Shown here: positions 1 to 8,931 of the stretch, piece after piece
Position numbering within the stretch: the stretch's first letter is position 1
How the letters are laid out: every line of letters begins with the position of its first letter
Assembly (NCBI GenBank): GCA_025399215.1
Contig: MU621431.1
Coordinates: 1-17,575, forward strand
From: Globomyces pollinis-pini
Taxonomy: Eukaryota > Chytridiomycota > Chytridiomycetes > Rhizophydiales > Globomycetaceae
Direction of reading: 5' to 3'
Length of the DNA: 17,575 bases
Notes under the pieces: generated by a model
The model's database searches: none
The model's input: the letters and a program-made list of their open reading frames with translations, nothing else
Told to the model about the DNA's origin: nothing
Program-made: the position numbers and the translations under genes

Positions 1-1
1 A

Positions 2-160
2 ATGCAATCCAACAATTACCAATCTTTTGTCCACAATAACACTGTTGAAGACAACGCGTCCTGTACGTCCAGCACTGGTTCTGTTAACTCGATTGCTATT
101 GCTCCAAAGAAATCAAATTCCCCAGCCGCTTTTATGCCTGCTACCCTTTCCTTCATATAA
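2..160 (+). CDS. Possible 3' end of a Ser/Asn-rich protein (partial)
   Basis: One frame is open from the left edge to a TAA at 158-160 and encodes about 52 residues rich in Ser, Asn, Thr and Ala. This is typical of the disordered tail of a eukaryotic regulatory protein. An AATAAA lies 16 bases after the stop (177-182), which fits a gene end. There is no domain to identify. The ATG at 2-4 need not be the start, because the frame can continue leftward outside the window. It could also be chance open sequence; the polyadenylation motif and composition are the only support. Confidence 0.35.
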   Translation: MQSNNYQSFVHNNTVEDNASCTSSTGSVNSIAIAPKKSNSPAAFMPATLSFI

Positions 161-176
161 ATACCATCAATTTGTT

Positions 177-182
177 AATAAA
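177..182 (+). terminator. AATAAA polyadenylation signal
   Basis: Canonical hexamer 16 bases downstream of the TAA that closes the partial frame at 2-160. Confidence 0.35.
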
Positions 183-881
183 ATTTTACCCGAAAATGTA
201 TCTCTCAATTGCTGAAATTTTGTTTGAGAAAGCGTTTGATATCAGTTGGATCTAGTTTATTGAATATTGACAAAAGATGAGATGAGGTGTACAGTATCAT
301 TGTATCCTTTTTGACTGTTGCTCAGATTATTAAAACTCCTACTGCTGAAGTAAATGTTTAAGAGTATCGAGTAATTCCTTCGTTTAGTTCCAACCTTAGT
401 TGAGGTGTTAAGATCCAAAATTTTAGATTTGGCGCGATAGCATTTCAAGTCCTAGACATTACACGTTCTGAAATCAACCAGCAAGAACAAACAGATGATT
501 TAGTATATTTGCTGGTTATGTTTATGTGAGAGTCAAGGAATTTGTATTAGCTTACCAACCTCTTAAAAATGGTTAATCGGGTTAAGGGTTAGTTCACTAA
601 CCATAACTGATGAATAGGGGAAATCATGGTGGTCACAAACGTCTAGTCAGACTTTTTGAATAATAAATGGGCTATCGCCACGTAAATTTATATGAATAAT
701 TTACAGATACGTGATACTATCATTGATACTTTTAATCATGTAAGTCCATCACTCTTAGTTACTATTATTGAGACGCCTATAGAATGGGCGTCATTATTTT
801 TTCCACATCAGGTTTAATTTTCCTCTCAATTCCGATTACAAAATTCGATACAAATCCTAATTTTTTTTCTATATTAATTTA
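183..881. other. Intergenic region upstream of the RIB7-like gene
   Basis: About 700 AT-rich bases with no coding frame I can support on either strand and no tRNA-like structure. It contains a lone TTTGGCGC (428-435), a short stretch resembling two degenerate TTAGGG units (579-592) and a 6-bp hairpin GACGCC/GGCGTC (772-777 with 787-792) followed by a T-run. A T-rich tract lies directly before the ATG at 882. Confidence 0.5.
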
Positions 882-1796
882 ATGAAAATAAAACCAAGAT
901 TAGCAGAATTCGAACATTCCTTGATCCCTATTAAAGATATTCAACAATTTTATACTCTGGATGACATACAAGTTCCCTCAGATAGACCATATACTTGGTC
1001 AGATACAATAACAAGTTTAGATGGTGTCATTCATTTTCTAGAGGAAAAAGATAATGTTGGGTAAAATTCATTGAAATCATTTATCAATAGTTCCATTGGT
1101 TTTAAAAATATTCCACATTTGGCTGATTATCAGAAAGCAGATTATCGTTTATTAAATGCAAGTTGGTGTTATGCTGATGCAGTATTGATATCAGGACAAA
1201 ATTTACGTGATGAAACTGATTCAGATTGTATCATTAAATTTCCAGATTTAATTCAATTTCGAAAAGAAATTCTATTAAAGAAGACTAATCAACCTATCAC
1301 ATGTATTGTATCAACCCATTGTGATTTCCCTTTAATAGCTCCAGTTTTTCATGATTCTGATATTGAAGTTTGGATATTTACGAGTCAGATTGGTAAAACC
1401 AACTTTGAAAAGAATAGAAATCAGTACGGAGATATAAATGTAAAATGGTCAAATATAACTATATTTGATGTATCAGAAAATGGACAAGTTGACATTAAAG
1501 CAATGTTTAAACAGTTGAAGGCTGCAAATATAAATTATCTGGATATATGTTCCGGTGGAAGTTTTAAACGACAATGTTTGGATTTAGGTATTTTAGATGA
1601 AATTCGAATGACTCAGGCTGGTCAAATTGCTGGATTTTATAATTCTCAAGGTGAAAAGAGACCGACAGTATTTCCTGATAATCCTGCTGCCATGAATTTC
1701 ATACCCCAAAATGCACCTTTGGTTGCTTGGAAAGGTATTAGAACAATTGGGGAGCATTTGATATTTTATCGGGGTTTAGTAACATATCGTCATTAA
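882..1796 (+). CDS. RIB7: RibD C-terminal-domain reductase, RIB7-like
   Basis: Two exons, 882-1060 and 1091-1796, join across a 30-nt intron (1061-1090) into 294 residues; the intron would put an in-frame TAA into unspliced message. The protein fits the RibD_C/DHFR-like fold: an N-terminal strand with RPYTWSDTITSLDG (like the RPxVTLxxAxSLDG motif), then a helix ending in ADAVLISGQNLRDE, and near the C-terminus CSGGSF followed by LGILDEIRMTQAG (the GG...GLVDEL motif). Members reduce the ribosylaminopyrimidine intermediate of riboflavin synthesis with NADPH. There is no deaminase domain, as in fungal Rib7. At 294 residues it is longer than yeast Rib7, so it may belong to the wider RibD_C family with another substrate. 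AATAAA directly follows the stop (1797-1802). The gene converges on the B56 gene, 122 bases between stops. Confidence 0.75.
1061..1090 (+). other. Ultrashort intron (30 nt) in the RIB7-like gene
   Basis: GT...AG segment splitting codon 60 (GG|T). Removing it joins two frames of the same RibD_C domain with no frame slip. Confidence 0.8.
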
Positions 1797-1918
1797 AATA
1801 AACTTGCCAATTAAGGCCTCTTTAATACAATTTTTAGCTTATAGCTGAATATAACGAGAAAAAGAAATCCAAACATAGACTCAACAATGTAACCGTAATT
1901 AAAAGAAAGTTCTACCAT

Positions 1919-4310
1919 TTATTGTTCGGGTTTGGTACCGCCTTTAGAAGCAATCAAATCTTCTAGAGATTTGTGTCGACTAAGTTCGGTCATGACATCG
2001 GCATCCACTGGTAACACGGATTTTCGTCTAAATCTTTGTGGTTGTGGTCGTTCCTCAAATTGTTGCTATTTAGAGTTAAACGTTTTTTGATTATTACCAA
2101 TTCCTTTGTTAGCGAATCATCTTCTTCCAATCCACTTGGAGAGTCAACCATTTCTTCATCCTGATCAACATCTATATCCATTGCAACATCTTTTGGAGTG
2201 GTATTGAGCGCAAGCTTTTGAGCTAAAAAATTAGAAATACCAATTGGGTTACTCAAGGTTGGAGCACGAACTGGTACTGTGGTAACTCGCTTGGAAGAAT
2301 TATCGGCCGCCAATTGCTCAATTTTTAACCATGCATCTTCACGATCCTTTAGTTTTTTTCGTTCTCTATGTATAAGAAACCGAAAGAAAAAACGTACACT
2401 TGACGGCTCTGCTTGTATTTGTTGGTACATTCATCAAAAAGCTTTGGGCTCATTTCCATAAAGAGTTTTAAGGCATTGTACACTAAGCCATGTATAGTTC
2501 TACAGAATGAAAAATCAACAAAATACCTGTTCCAGTGTGATTTTGAGTTGCGATACAGAGCAGGAAACATTATCGGCAAGATTACATTAACATTTTCACT
2601 TATCAAATTATTAATATATTCATTATTCCAATAGTACAGAGCTCGTTCAGCCACCTAACAGTTACCATTGATGATTTTTACTTGAAAGTGAGGACTGGAT
2701 ACAGATCGTGAAATCTGTTGGAAAATTGGTGTCTGAACTTTAACAAATTCGGTCGGCTCCATTATATCCAAAATCTCTTCCAATTCATTCAAGAACATGA
2801 CTTCTTTTGGAGAATTCACTTTTGGCCAAAATCGCAAGAGTCCCATTATAACCTGGAAATCAAAGACAAATCTTTTTTTACCTCTTCAGTCAAAGTAGGA
2901 TCCTTTTCCAAAAATTGCACTACACAGTAGGCTAGTTGTGGATGATATAATGTGAGCGATTTAGCTTTATGCAATGGCAATAATACACGAATCAAAAACA
3001 CTTTATGTTCCTCTTTTAATGGTAATGCGAAACCGTTGATAATACTAGGGGAAATAAGATAAATAAAACTCCATACCTAGATTATTAATTACTATTAGTC
3101 AATGTACCTATTAATTAATATAAAAGCAAATAAAAACCTTCCTAAAATTTCCAACATTTCTGCTATTCCACTGTGTCTTTCGTCTTCGTAGATGAACAAA
3201 AAGAATGCATTATTAATGGATCGACGAATGAAAGCACGCAAGTTCAAAAACTTCCCATATATACGATGAAGGGTTGTTTTGAGAAAGTCTCTTTCACGCG
3301 GATCTTCACTGTCGAATAATTCGAGTAACTGAAATAATCAAATCTAAGAAGTCATACCTAAAAAAATCCATCAATTAGTCATGTTTACCTGAAGAACAAA
3401 GTGTTGATCAATATACTTTTTAGCAATGTTTGTGTTAAAGTCTGGTGATTCTATAAAACGTAACAGGAATTCATAAACAATTTGAAGATGCGGCCATGCA
3501 GTTTCCAATACAGGCTCATCTTCTTCTGGATCAAAAGCATCTCCGGCAGGATTCACTTGTGGGGGTAAAGTTCGAAATAAATTGTTGGAAAACTGACATT
3601 AAAAAAGGATACTATCAAACCATTTTCATTAACTCTGGATATACATTTTCAGTGATAACCCCTCTATTATTCGAGACGTAATCAACCAATTCTGTCAGTG
3701 TTTGTCGTTTTATTTCTTTTCCCTTCAAATCCGAAAGACTGTCTGTGAAATCGAAAATAACACCACATTGACCAATTTTTTTGATGAGTAAATCAGGTCT
3801 TTCCAGTACAGGGACGTCTGAAAATTAATAGAATCTAAAGCACCTTTTAAATTTGACAGTTTCTCTAATTCCACCTTTTCAGTCACATGAAATCTAGATG
3901 ATTTTTGTCGTTTAGGAGTTTTAGAGATTGGTAGAGTATCTTTTTGAGATTTAATTTTGCCTATAGGGCCAGTTTTGCTCGCTGAATTAGACGAGACCCC
4001 TGGCGAAGCACTAACTGCAATTGCAGGAGCTTCATCTTTTGATTTAGGAGCTAATTTTTCTTTAGAGTTTTTCATTTGAGCAGATAATTGAGTCAAATCA
4101 GTAGCAGGAGGAGCGGCAGGAGTGGGAGTTCTCGTATCTTTTTTTTGTTGCTGCTGCAATGGTTTAGTGATATTTGCAGGTACTTTTGGCTGGTTTTGGT
4201 TCTGCGGCTGTTGCTGTTCTGGCTGTTTCTTAGTGAGTTGTGGGATGATACTCTGGTGTTTTAGTAAAAAGTGAAAATGAAAATACAGTCCGGGGTTTAA
4301 GCGATTTCAT
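1919..4310 (-). CDS. RTS1: PP2A regulatory subunit B' (B56), Rts1-like
   Basis: Eleven exons give 667 residues. Introns (plus coordinates) are 4253-4286, 3818-3843, 3593-3620, 3329-3388, 3045-3137, 2853-2881, 2655-2681, 2500-2526, 2366-2397 and 2066-2097. Residues 1-120 are disordered and rich in Gln, Pro and Ser. The B56 HEAT-like core runs from [19 protein letters not shown] (about 125) to [10 protein letters not shown] (about 550). It includes LHRIYGKF at 298-305; His299, Arg300 and Arg309 match the pocket that binds LxxIxE motifs in substrates. The acidic tail ends with the conserved FRRKSVLP stretch. The protein directs PP2A to its substrates. The ATG at 4310 is chosen because an upstream stop closes its frame and the first 34-nt intron joins it in phase. 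Two introns are unusually built (see findings). I saw no AATAAA after the stop. Confidence 0.96.
3045..3137 (-). other. Composite intron, three GT-AG units (30 + 31 + 32 nt)
   Basis: This 93-nt phase-2 intron of the B56 gene interrupts the conserved [14 protein letters not shown] stretch (GGA AG|T ATT). It divides without remainder into 3137-3108 (30 nt), 3107-3077 (31 nt) and 3076-3045 (32 nt). Each unit begins with GT and ends with TAG, and both internal junctions are AG|GT. The first two units share a TAATTAATA stretch close to their 3' ends; the third differs in sequence. Confidence 0.8.
3329..3388 (-). other. Composite intron, two GT-AG units (31 + 29 nt)
   Basis: This 60-nt phase-0 intron of the B56 gene must be removed as a whole to give FVLQ|LLELFD. 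It consists of 3388-3358 (31 nt, GTAAAC...TTTTTTTAG, with a CTAAT branch-like motif) followed directly by 3357-3329 (29 nt, GTATGA...TTTCAG). The junction is AG|GT with no exon base between the units. Both units fall in the 23-35 nt range of ordinary introns here. Confidence 0.8.
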
Positions 4311-4669
4311 TCAAGAAAAGCAGGAAGTAACTAGCAGGGAGAGTGGAGGAGGGGATGGGACTGAATATTTTCCACCCCTTTGTCTTGTATTGTTTGTTCC
4401 TTCATTCGCGATCTGGGCATTGTATCTTATTAAAAAATTGGTGCCAATTTTTATAATTTTATAATTATTGAATTAATAAGATGATGTTGGTTTTTTATTT
4501 GGTCTGTTATTAATAAAACATAATAGAGTATTAAAACTATCATTGGTAATACTTCCTTAAACAATTCAAAGACTCGGTCTTGGAATACGCTATTCATTGC
4601 TCGTTCTACTCAATCTTTTCTGTCTTTTCATCTTGGTTTTCTGTCGTTTTTCACTTTTGAGTTTTTTTG
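4311..4669. promoter_or_regulatory. Shared divergent promoter region of B56 and NDUFB9 genes
   Basis: The two genes are transcribed away from each other from this 359-base AT-rich stretch, so it should hold both promoters. I see T/A-rich tracts but no defined element. Confidence 0.45.
4331..4420 (-). other. Possible upstream ORF in the B56 leader
   Basis: A 29-codon ATG-to-TAG frame lies 20 bases upstream of the B56 start, out of frame with it. If the transcript starts beyond 4420 it could dampen translation of B56. The transcription start is unknown, so this is only a possibility. Confidence 0.25.
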
Positions 4670-5129
4670 ATGTCAGTTCAGAAATTCATAAAGAACCCAA
4701 CAATCACTCATCAGGTATTAGAGGCATCTGTCTTACCAAAATAGCTGACCTCTCAAGCGCACAACCTGTATGTTAGAAGACTGTATAAGCGCTCCTTACG
4801 TTTGGCTATGGATTGGTACTGGAGAAGGGAAGAATATAGAGAAAAGGCTATCTTAATTCGAAGAGAATTCGAAAGAAACAAATCATTATCAAATGTCAAG
4901 TTGGTGGAACGTACCATTGGTTATACCGAATATATGTTGGGTATGAATTGAATTGCCTCATCATAGACATGTATGCTCACCCTCAACCTTACAAATCAAT
5001 GGATGCTCCAGGTGGTACTAAATATGAACGAAATGCTCCCTTCCCAGAATGGGTAATTTTACTTTCTTTTATTCATTCTCTCATTAGGCTGCCAAACAAG
5101 GTGTTGAACCTGTTGATACTTATTCATAA
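4670..5129 (+). CDS. NDUFB9: Complex I subunit NDUFB9/B22, LYR family
   Basis: Four exons (4670-4714, 4745-4940, 4967-5052, 5088-5129) joined across introns of 30, 26 and 35 nt give 122 residues. The LYR-type helix LYVRRLYKRSLRLAMDW stands near residues 22-38, followed by a charged helix with RREEYREKAILIRREFE, then the B22 signature HPQPYKSMDAPGGTKYERN (animal versions read HPQPYIFPDSPGGTSYER). The C-terminus is shorter than the human protein. It is an accessory subunit of the membrane arm of mitochondrial NADH dehydrogenase, and its presence implies a complex I-containing respiratory chain. AATAAA at 5154-5159 lies 24 bases past the stop. Confidence 0.92.
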
Positions 5130-5153
5130 TCTAAATTCTGGACGTTATTGGCG

Positions 5154-5159
5154 AATAAA
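5154..5159 (+). terminator. AATAAA polyadenylation signal (NDUFB9)
   Basis: Canonical hexamer 24 bases downstream of the NDUFB9 stop. Confidence 0.5.
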
Positions 5160-5292
5160 ATGCAAATTGGTCACCATTCAACTTGTTTTTTTGTAGATAC
5201 CTTATTGTTTGCCGTTCATAGTGCATTCTTTTTTATTGTCGAGATTATATCCCACTTCTGAAATTGGCAGATTATAGGAATCATAATCTCCT

Positions 5293-5343
5293 ATACTATT
5301 TCGACTTTATGAGCAATCTCTCATACTATTTCGGCTTATTGAC
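5293..5343 (+). repeat. Two-copy direct repeat, 30-base period
   Basis: ATACTATTTCG followed by a variable base and CTT occurs at about 5293 and again at about 5323. Similarity extends a few bases on either side with mismatches. It directly follows a short inverted repeat. Confidence 0.5.
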
Positions 5344-5628
5344 TCTGATAACTATTATTTTTGCATAAGTACTACTGGGTAACAACACAATCACTATAAA
5401 TATTTGGCGATCTAGCAAGTAAATGGTTGGGCAATGTTAATGCTATTAGCCGTTAGCGTATTCTAATCGCCAAAAACAAATAAAATTTCAAACAATTCAT
5501 GCTTTGAATTACTTGAAGTTTCTAAATTTACAAAATTAGAGAAAGACTTGATTGACCAATAGAAATCCAACCTGTGCCAATCAATACTAAGGGTTATAAT
5601 CGCGTCTTTATGTTTGTAAAAAAGACTT

Positions 5629-8145
5629 ATGAATCTTCTGTTGTTATTCATTTCACTAACTATATGTCACTGCTTAAGTCCAAATGGTGCAAAGAAACTC
5701 AAGATTGGTATTAGTTTAGGGTTTACTTCTGAAGGAGGTAATACGATAGATGGCACACAAGCAATTTATTTGAGAATCAAACAACTGAATGAAGAATCAT
5801 CTCTGATAGGAAATGATGTAGCATTAGAACCTTTGTTCCTGAATCATGAAATTGCTCGTGATAAGACTATCATCAATGCTCTTGAATTTCAACGTCAAGG
5901 AGTGGTTGCTGTAATTGGTTCAGGATACAGCACATTAACAATTCTCACATCGTTGGTATTACAAAATTACAATATTCCACAATGTTGTGGGGCATCCACC
6001 AACCCGTCACTCTCTGACAAGAAACAATACCCAAACTTCTTTCGTGTCATCCCCACGGATGCCAGTCAGGCGAAAGCAATTATAGGATGTGTAATTGCAT
6101 CTGGTTGGAAAAAAATCGCGATTGTATATACAAATGAAGACTATGGAAGTGGTTTGGCAAATTATCTCACCAACTATGCTCGCCAAAATTCCATTGAAAT
6201 ATTGGCCAAGGTAAATATTGAGCTTGGAATTACAGCTGTGGGTGCCACACCTGCTTTGCAAACCGTTCAAGAATCTGAAGCTAGAATAATTATCTATTGT
6301 GGTTACTTTCTTGAATATCTCACGGTGGTCGAAGTTGCAAAGACTTTGGGGATATACGGGAAAGATTACGTGTGGCTAGCAAGTGAAGATGTGTATTCAC
6401 TTCATCCTGATGATGCAAAAGCTGTTAGTGGTACACTGGTATTTTATCCTCGAGAAGCAGCTGGGCCAGCGTCAAAATCATTCGCCAATTACTGGCTGGA
6501 ACACAGGTTGCAGAGTCAATTTATAAACAAGACATATAGTGCTATTGATGCCTCTCAGCCCTATGTATACTACTTTGCAAGTTGTGTTGATTTATTGGTA
6601 CATGGTTTTGATGTACTTTTGAAATCGAACAATTCATATACTATTGATGATCTGGTAGCTGGTAGACTAAACAATTTGATGAGTCGAGGAGATTTTTTCA
6701 ACTTTCCTGAAGTAACAACACCGAGTGGCAATGTCAAACTGGAAGAAAATGGTGATCGGAAAGGTGACTTTAATATGTACAATTTTGTTGTAGATGGATC
6801 AAAGGTACTTGTTGGTGGTTGGATCGATGAGAAAAAGGTTTTGGTTGCTGGTGAATCTATTCTATATCCTGGAGGCAGTTTTATTCAACCAAAAGACGGA
6901 ATTGATCCTGAAGACGTGGCCGAATATGCGAATCCATCAAGCATGCTTGCTATAATTTCCTACCTTTTCACAATCATTGTTATAGCGACAACCTTTTTAT
7001 CATTAGTGGGAATGATAAAGTATAGAGACAAAAAGATAGTCCGAGTTTCAGGACTAACAATTAGTTTGATCATGCATGTATGTATCATCTTTGGTAGTAT
7101 GCAGTTCTTGATCATGGTCGATAAACCACTGGAATGGAAATGCAAATTGGATAGTTTTGTCATCCCTATATCATTTTCGCTTTATTATGGTTTGCTCTTT
7201 GCCAAAAATTATCAAATATATAGAATATTCTATCATCCAACCACTTCCAAGCATATTACCAAAACAACAATGGTGCTGCTTATCGCTGTTTTATTTACAA
7301 TCCCATCACTTGTGATATCTACAGTTTGGATTACAATTGATGCTCCTCTACCTACTATCGCAAAGTTATCACAGAGTCAATTTTATCGAACGTGTAAAAG
7401 TGATATTGGATTTGGTGCAAAATCAATCAATGCTTTACTGGTGGTGAATTCACTAGTATTACTAGCAAATCTACTGATGGCAGTATTGACGAGAAATGTA
7501 GTATCCACACACAATGAAACAAAGATGATTGGATTATCAGTTTACAATACGTCTGTTATATCATTGTTTACAATTGTCACGGTGAATTCTGGTAGTCTCA
7601 GTTTCAGTGCAAAATATTTGATCAAAGCCATTGCCATATTTTATGTGTTGATGTTCAATTTAGCGTCTCGATTTTTATACAAACTACGTCAAATAATACT
7701 TAATAGTGAAAACAATGCTACTCAAACAAGCTCATATGCATCGAAAGGGGATGGCAAAGTTTCCAAGAAAGAGGGAGAAGAGGAGGAGTCATTAGTTACA
7801 GTCAAAAAGTATGGAACATTTACTACTGAAACTAATGATGCTCATATGAGAGTAATATCATCCGAATGTGTGGTACTATTCAAACGCAAAAAAGTTTCTC
7901 TGGAATCCAAAGATATTAAAGATGATGGAACTGGTACAGCATGGTTTGTATCCAAACTGAAACATTTCTCAATGACTACTAGAGGTAATCTCACATGCCG
8001 GTTCCAGGTTGACGATATTGTGTATGATATTTCGTTTTCAGATGAAGATTCAATAACATTTTGGACAAAGTACTTTGCATCATGGAGTTATAGAGTACTT
8101 AATTGTGGGACACAATCCGACTATATCAAATCTTCACTGGCATGA
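5629..8145 (+). CDS. Class C (GABA-B-like) G protein-coupled receptor
   Basis: A single uninterrupted frame of 838 residues. Residues 1-16 form a signal peptide (MNLLLLFISLTICHC). Residues 23 to about 395 are a periplasmic-binding-protein (Venus flytrap) domain, shown by IGSGYSTLT, then IPQCCGASTNPSLSDK and FFRVIPTDASQA. No cysteine-rich linker follows, as in GABA-B and Dictyostelium Grl receptors. Seven hydrophobic segments lie near 437-462, 474-497, 508-530, 547-569, 597-622, 635-655 and 660-683. Cys505 and Cys589 stand where the TM3-loop 2 disulfide of the family sits. The cytoplasmic tail (684-838) has a Glu-rich patch and then a strand-rich, Trp-ending segment at about 725-815 that could be PH-like (inference). 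Ligand unknown. It has no intron although most neighbours are intron-dense. Confidence 0.93.
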   Translation: MNLLLLFISLTICHCLSPNGAKKLKIGISLGFTSEGGNTIDGTQAIYLRIKQLNEESSLIGNDVALEPLFLNHEIARDKTIINALEFQRQGVVAVIGSGYSTLTILTSLVLQNYNIPQCCGASTNPSLSDKKQYPNFFRVIPTDASQAKAIIGCVIASGWKKIAIVYTNEDYGSGLANYLTNYARQNSIEILAKVNIELGITAVGATPALQTVQESEARIIIYCGYFLEYLTVVEVAKTLGIYGKDYVWLASEDVYSLHPDDAKAVSGTLVFYPREAAGPASKSFANYWLEHRLQSQFINKTYSAIDASQPYVYYFASCVDLLVHGFDVLLKSNNSYTIDDLVAGRLNNLMSRGDFFNFPEVTTPSGNVKLEENGDRKGDFNMYNFVVDGSKVLVGGWIDEKKVLVAGESILYPGGSFIQPKDGIDPEDVAEYANPSSMLAIISYLFTIIVIATTFLSLVGMIKYRDKKIVRVSGLTISLIMHVCIIFGSMQFLIMVDKPLEWKCKLDSFVIPISFSLYYGLLFAKNYQIYRIFYHPTTSKHITKTTMVLLIAVLFTIPSLVISTVWITIDAPLPTIAKLSQSQFYRTCKSDIGFGAKSINALLVVNSLVLLANLLMAVLTRNVVSTHNETKMIGLSVYNTSVISLFTIVTVNSGSLSFSAKYLIKAIAIFYVLMFNLASRFLYKLRQIILNSENNATQTSSYASKGDGKVSKKEGEEEESLVTVKKYGTFTTETNDAHMRVISSECVVLFKRKKVSLESKDIKDDGTGTAWFVSKLKHFSMTTRGNLTCRFQVDDIVYDISFSDEDSITFWTKYFASWSYRVLNCGTQSDYIKSSLA

Positions 8146-8733
8146 CCCTGTTCTAACCAAATGGCCAGTATTTGGAAACTAAAAGATTATTATCTATATT
8201 AATAGAATCAATTACCAACCAATTAGCATGAATGTGTCACTTTCTATAATTATAGTCTATTGATTTAGCGATTCAATTCAACCAAAGTCCGGTCTGATTG
8301 GGAAACAATCGAATGCTGATTTGAAGAAGGATCGTTTGATGTGATTATACACGAGACTAGCAATCTCAATTTTACTGAGACAACTGATCAATTACTTATG
8401 AGATACGTTAGACCTTAAGTCAGTGTATTTAATAATCGTTGGGTATACAAACTGATATTTAGATGTAGGATCTACAAGCCCATTATTCAATATAATCTTT
8501 CACCTGAAGACACCACAAGCCATCTACTACAATTGTTGAGAACTTAACATTGGTCCAAAGTTCTCAAGCATAGTCTTCACTCCTATGATAGTTTGTATTT
8601 GCTTTAATTTTAACAAGACAAACCAGCTACTAGTATTTTCTCCATTTTTCCACAATCTTGGATTCTGATCCGTAGTTTTTTTTTCTACCGTGTTGATTTA
8701 CCAAAACTACACACAGTGATAACCAAACTTCTT

Positions 8734-8931
8734 TCATGCTAGTCTCAAGAACTCGACAAAGCCTGCAAGAAGTTCGGATATTGCTTCTTGTACTAGAGGC
8801 TAATACAGTTCCTTTTTCCGTATACTTACCAGAATGTGGTATTCGGTTGAACACCAATTGATGGTGGTGTCATCAAACCTTGAATGGGTGGTAAAGTCGC
8901 TTATGTACTTTATAGTTATATTTTGATCACT
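8734..8931 (-). CDS. Possible 3' end of an unrecognised minus-strand gene
   Basis: Two in-phase pieces, 8931-8830 (34 codons) and 8799-8734 (21 codons plus TGA), flank a 30-nt GTAAGT...TTAG segment (8829-8800) of exactly the local intron type. The 55 residues look protein-like: the first piece contains DFTTHSRFDDTTINWCSTEY, the second is an amphipathic helix with QEAISELLAGFVEFLRLA. No ATG opens the first piece and a TAG stands directly before it, so an upstream exon would be needed. The minus frame 9200-9015 could supply it only through a 98-nt intron. I do not recognise the family; it may be a pseudogene. Confidence 0.3.

Larger units (their letters stand above)
5130..5628. other. Intergenic region with short repeats, upstream of the GPCR
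   Basis: No gene is supported here. The stretch holds nested inverted repeats (GATTAT 5270-5275 with ATAATC 5283-5288; TATAGGA 5273-5279 with TCCTATA 5289-5295), two copies of ATACTATTTCG spaced 30 bases apart (5293 and 5323) and a 9-bp inverted pair TTTGGCGAT/ATCGCCAAA (5403-5411 and 5466-5474). It should contain the promoter of the receptor gene at 5629. Confidence 0.5.

Noticed and set aside
428..435. TTTGGCGC, an exact E2F/MBF-type site
   Set aside because: Single copy about 450 bases from the nearest start codon and not near a cell-cycle gene; expected by chance often enough in a window this size.
257..448. Minus-strand open frame of 63 codons
   Set aside because: No recognisable composition, no splice sites linking it to other frames, no polyadenylation motif; taken as a chance frame.
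579..592. Telomere-like GGGTTA repeat
   Set aside because: Only two degenerate units; too short to be an interstitial telomere tract.
6007..6270. Minus-strand frames inside the receptor gene (also 6570-6782 and 6960-7163)
   Set aside because: They lie fully inside a well-supported plus-strand coding region and show no domain of their own.
8320..8547. Plus-strand coding-like frame with one TAA at 8416
   Set aside because: No start, no usable intron across the stop within the local length range and no recognised family; mentioned only as possible gene debris.
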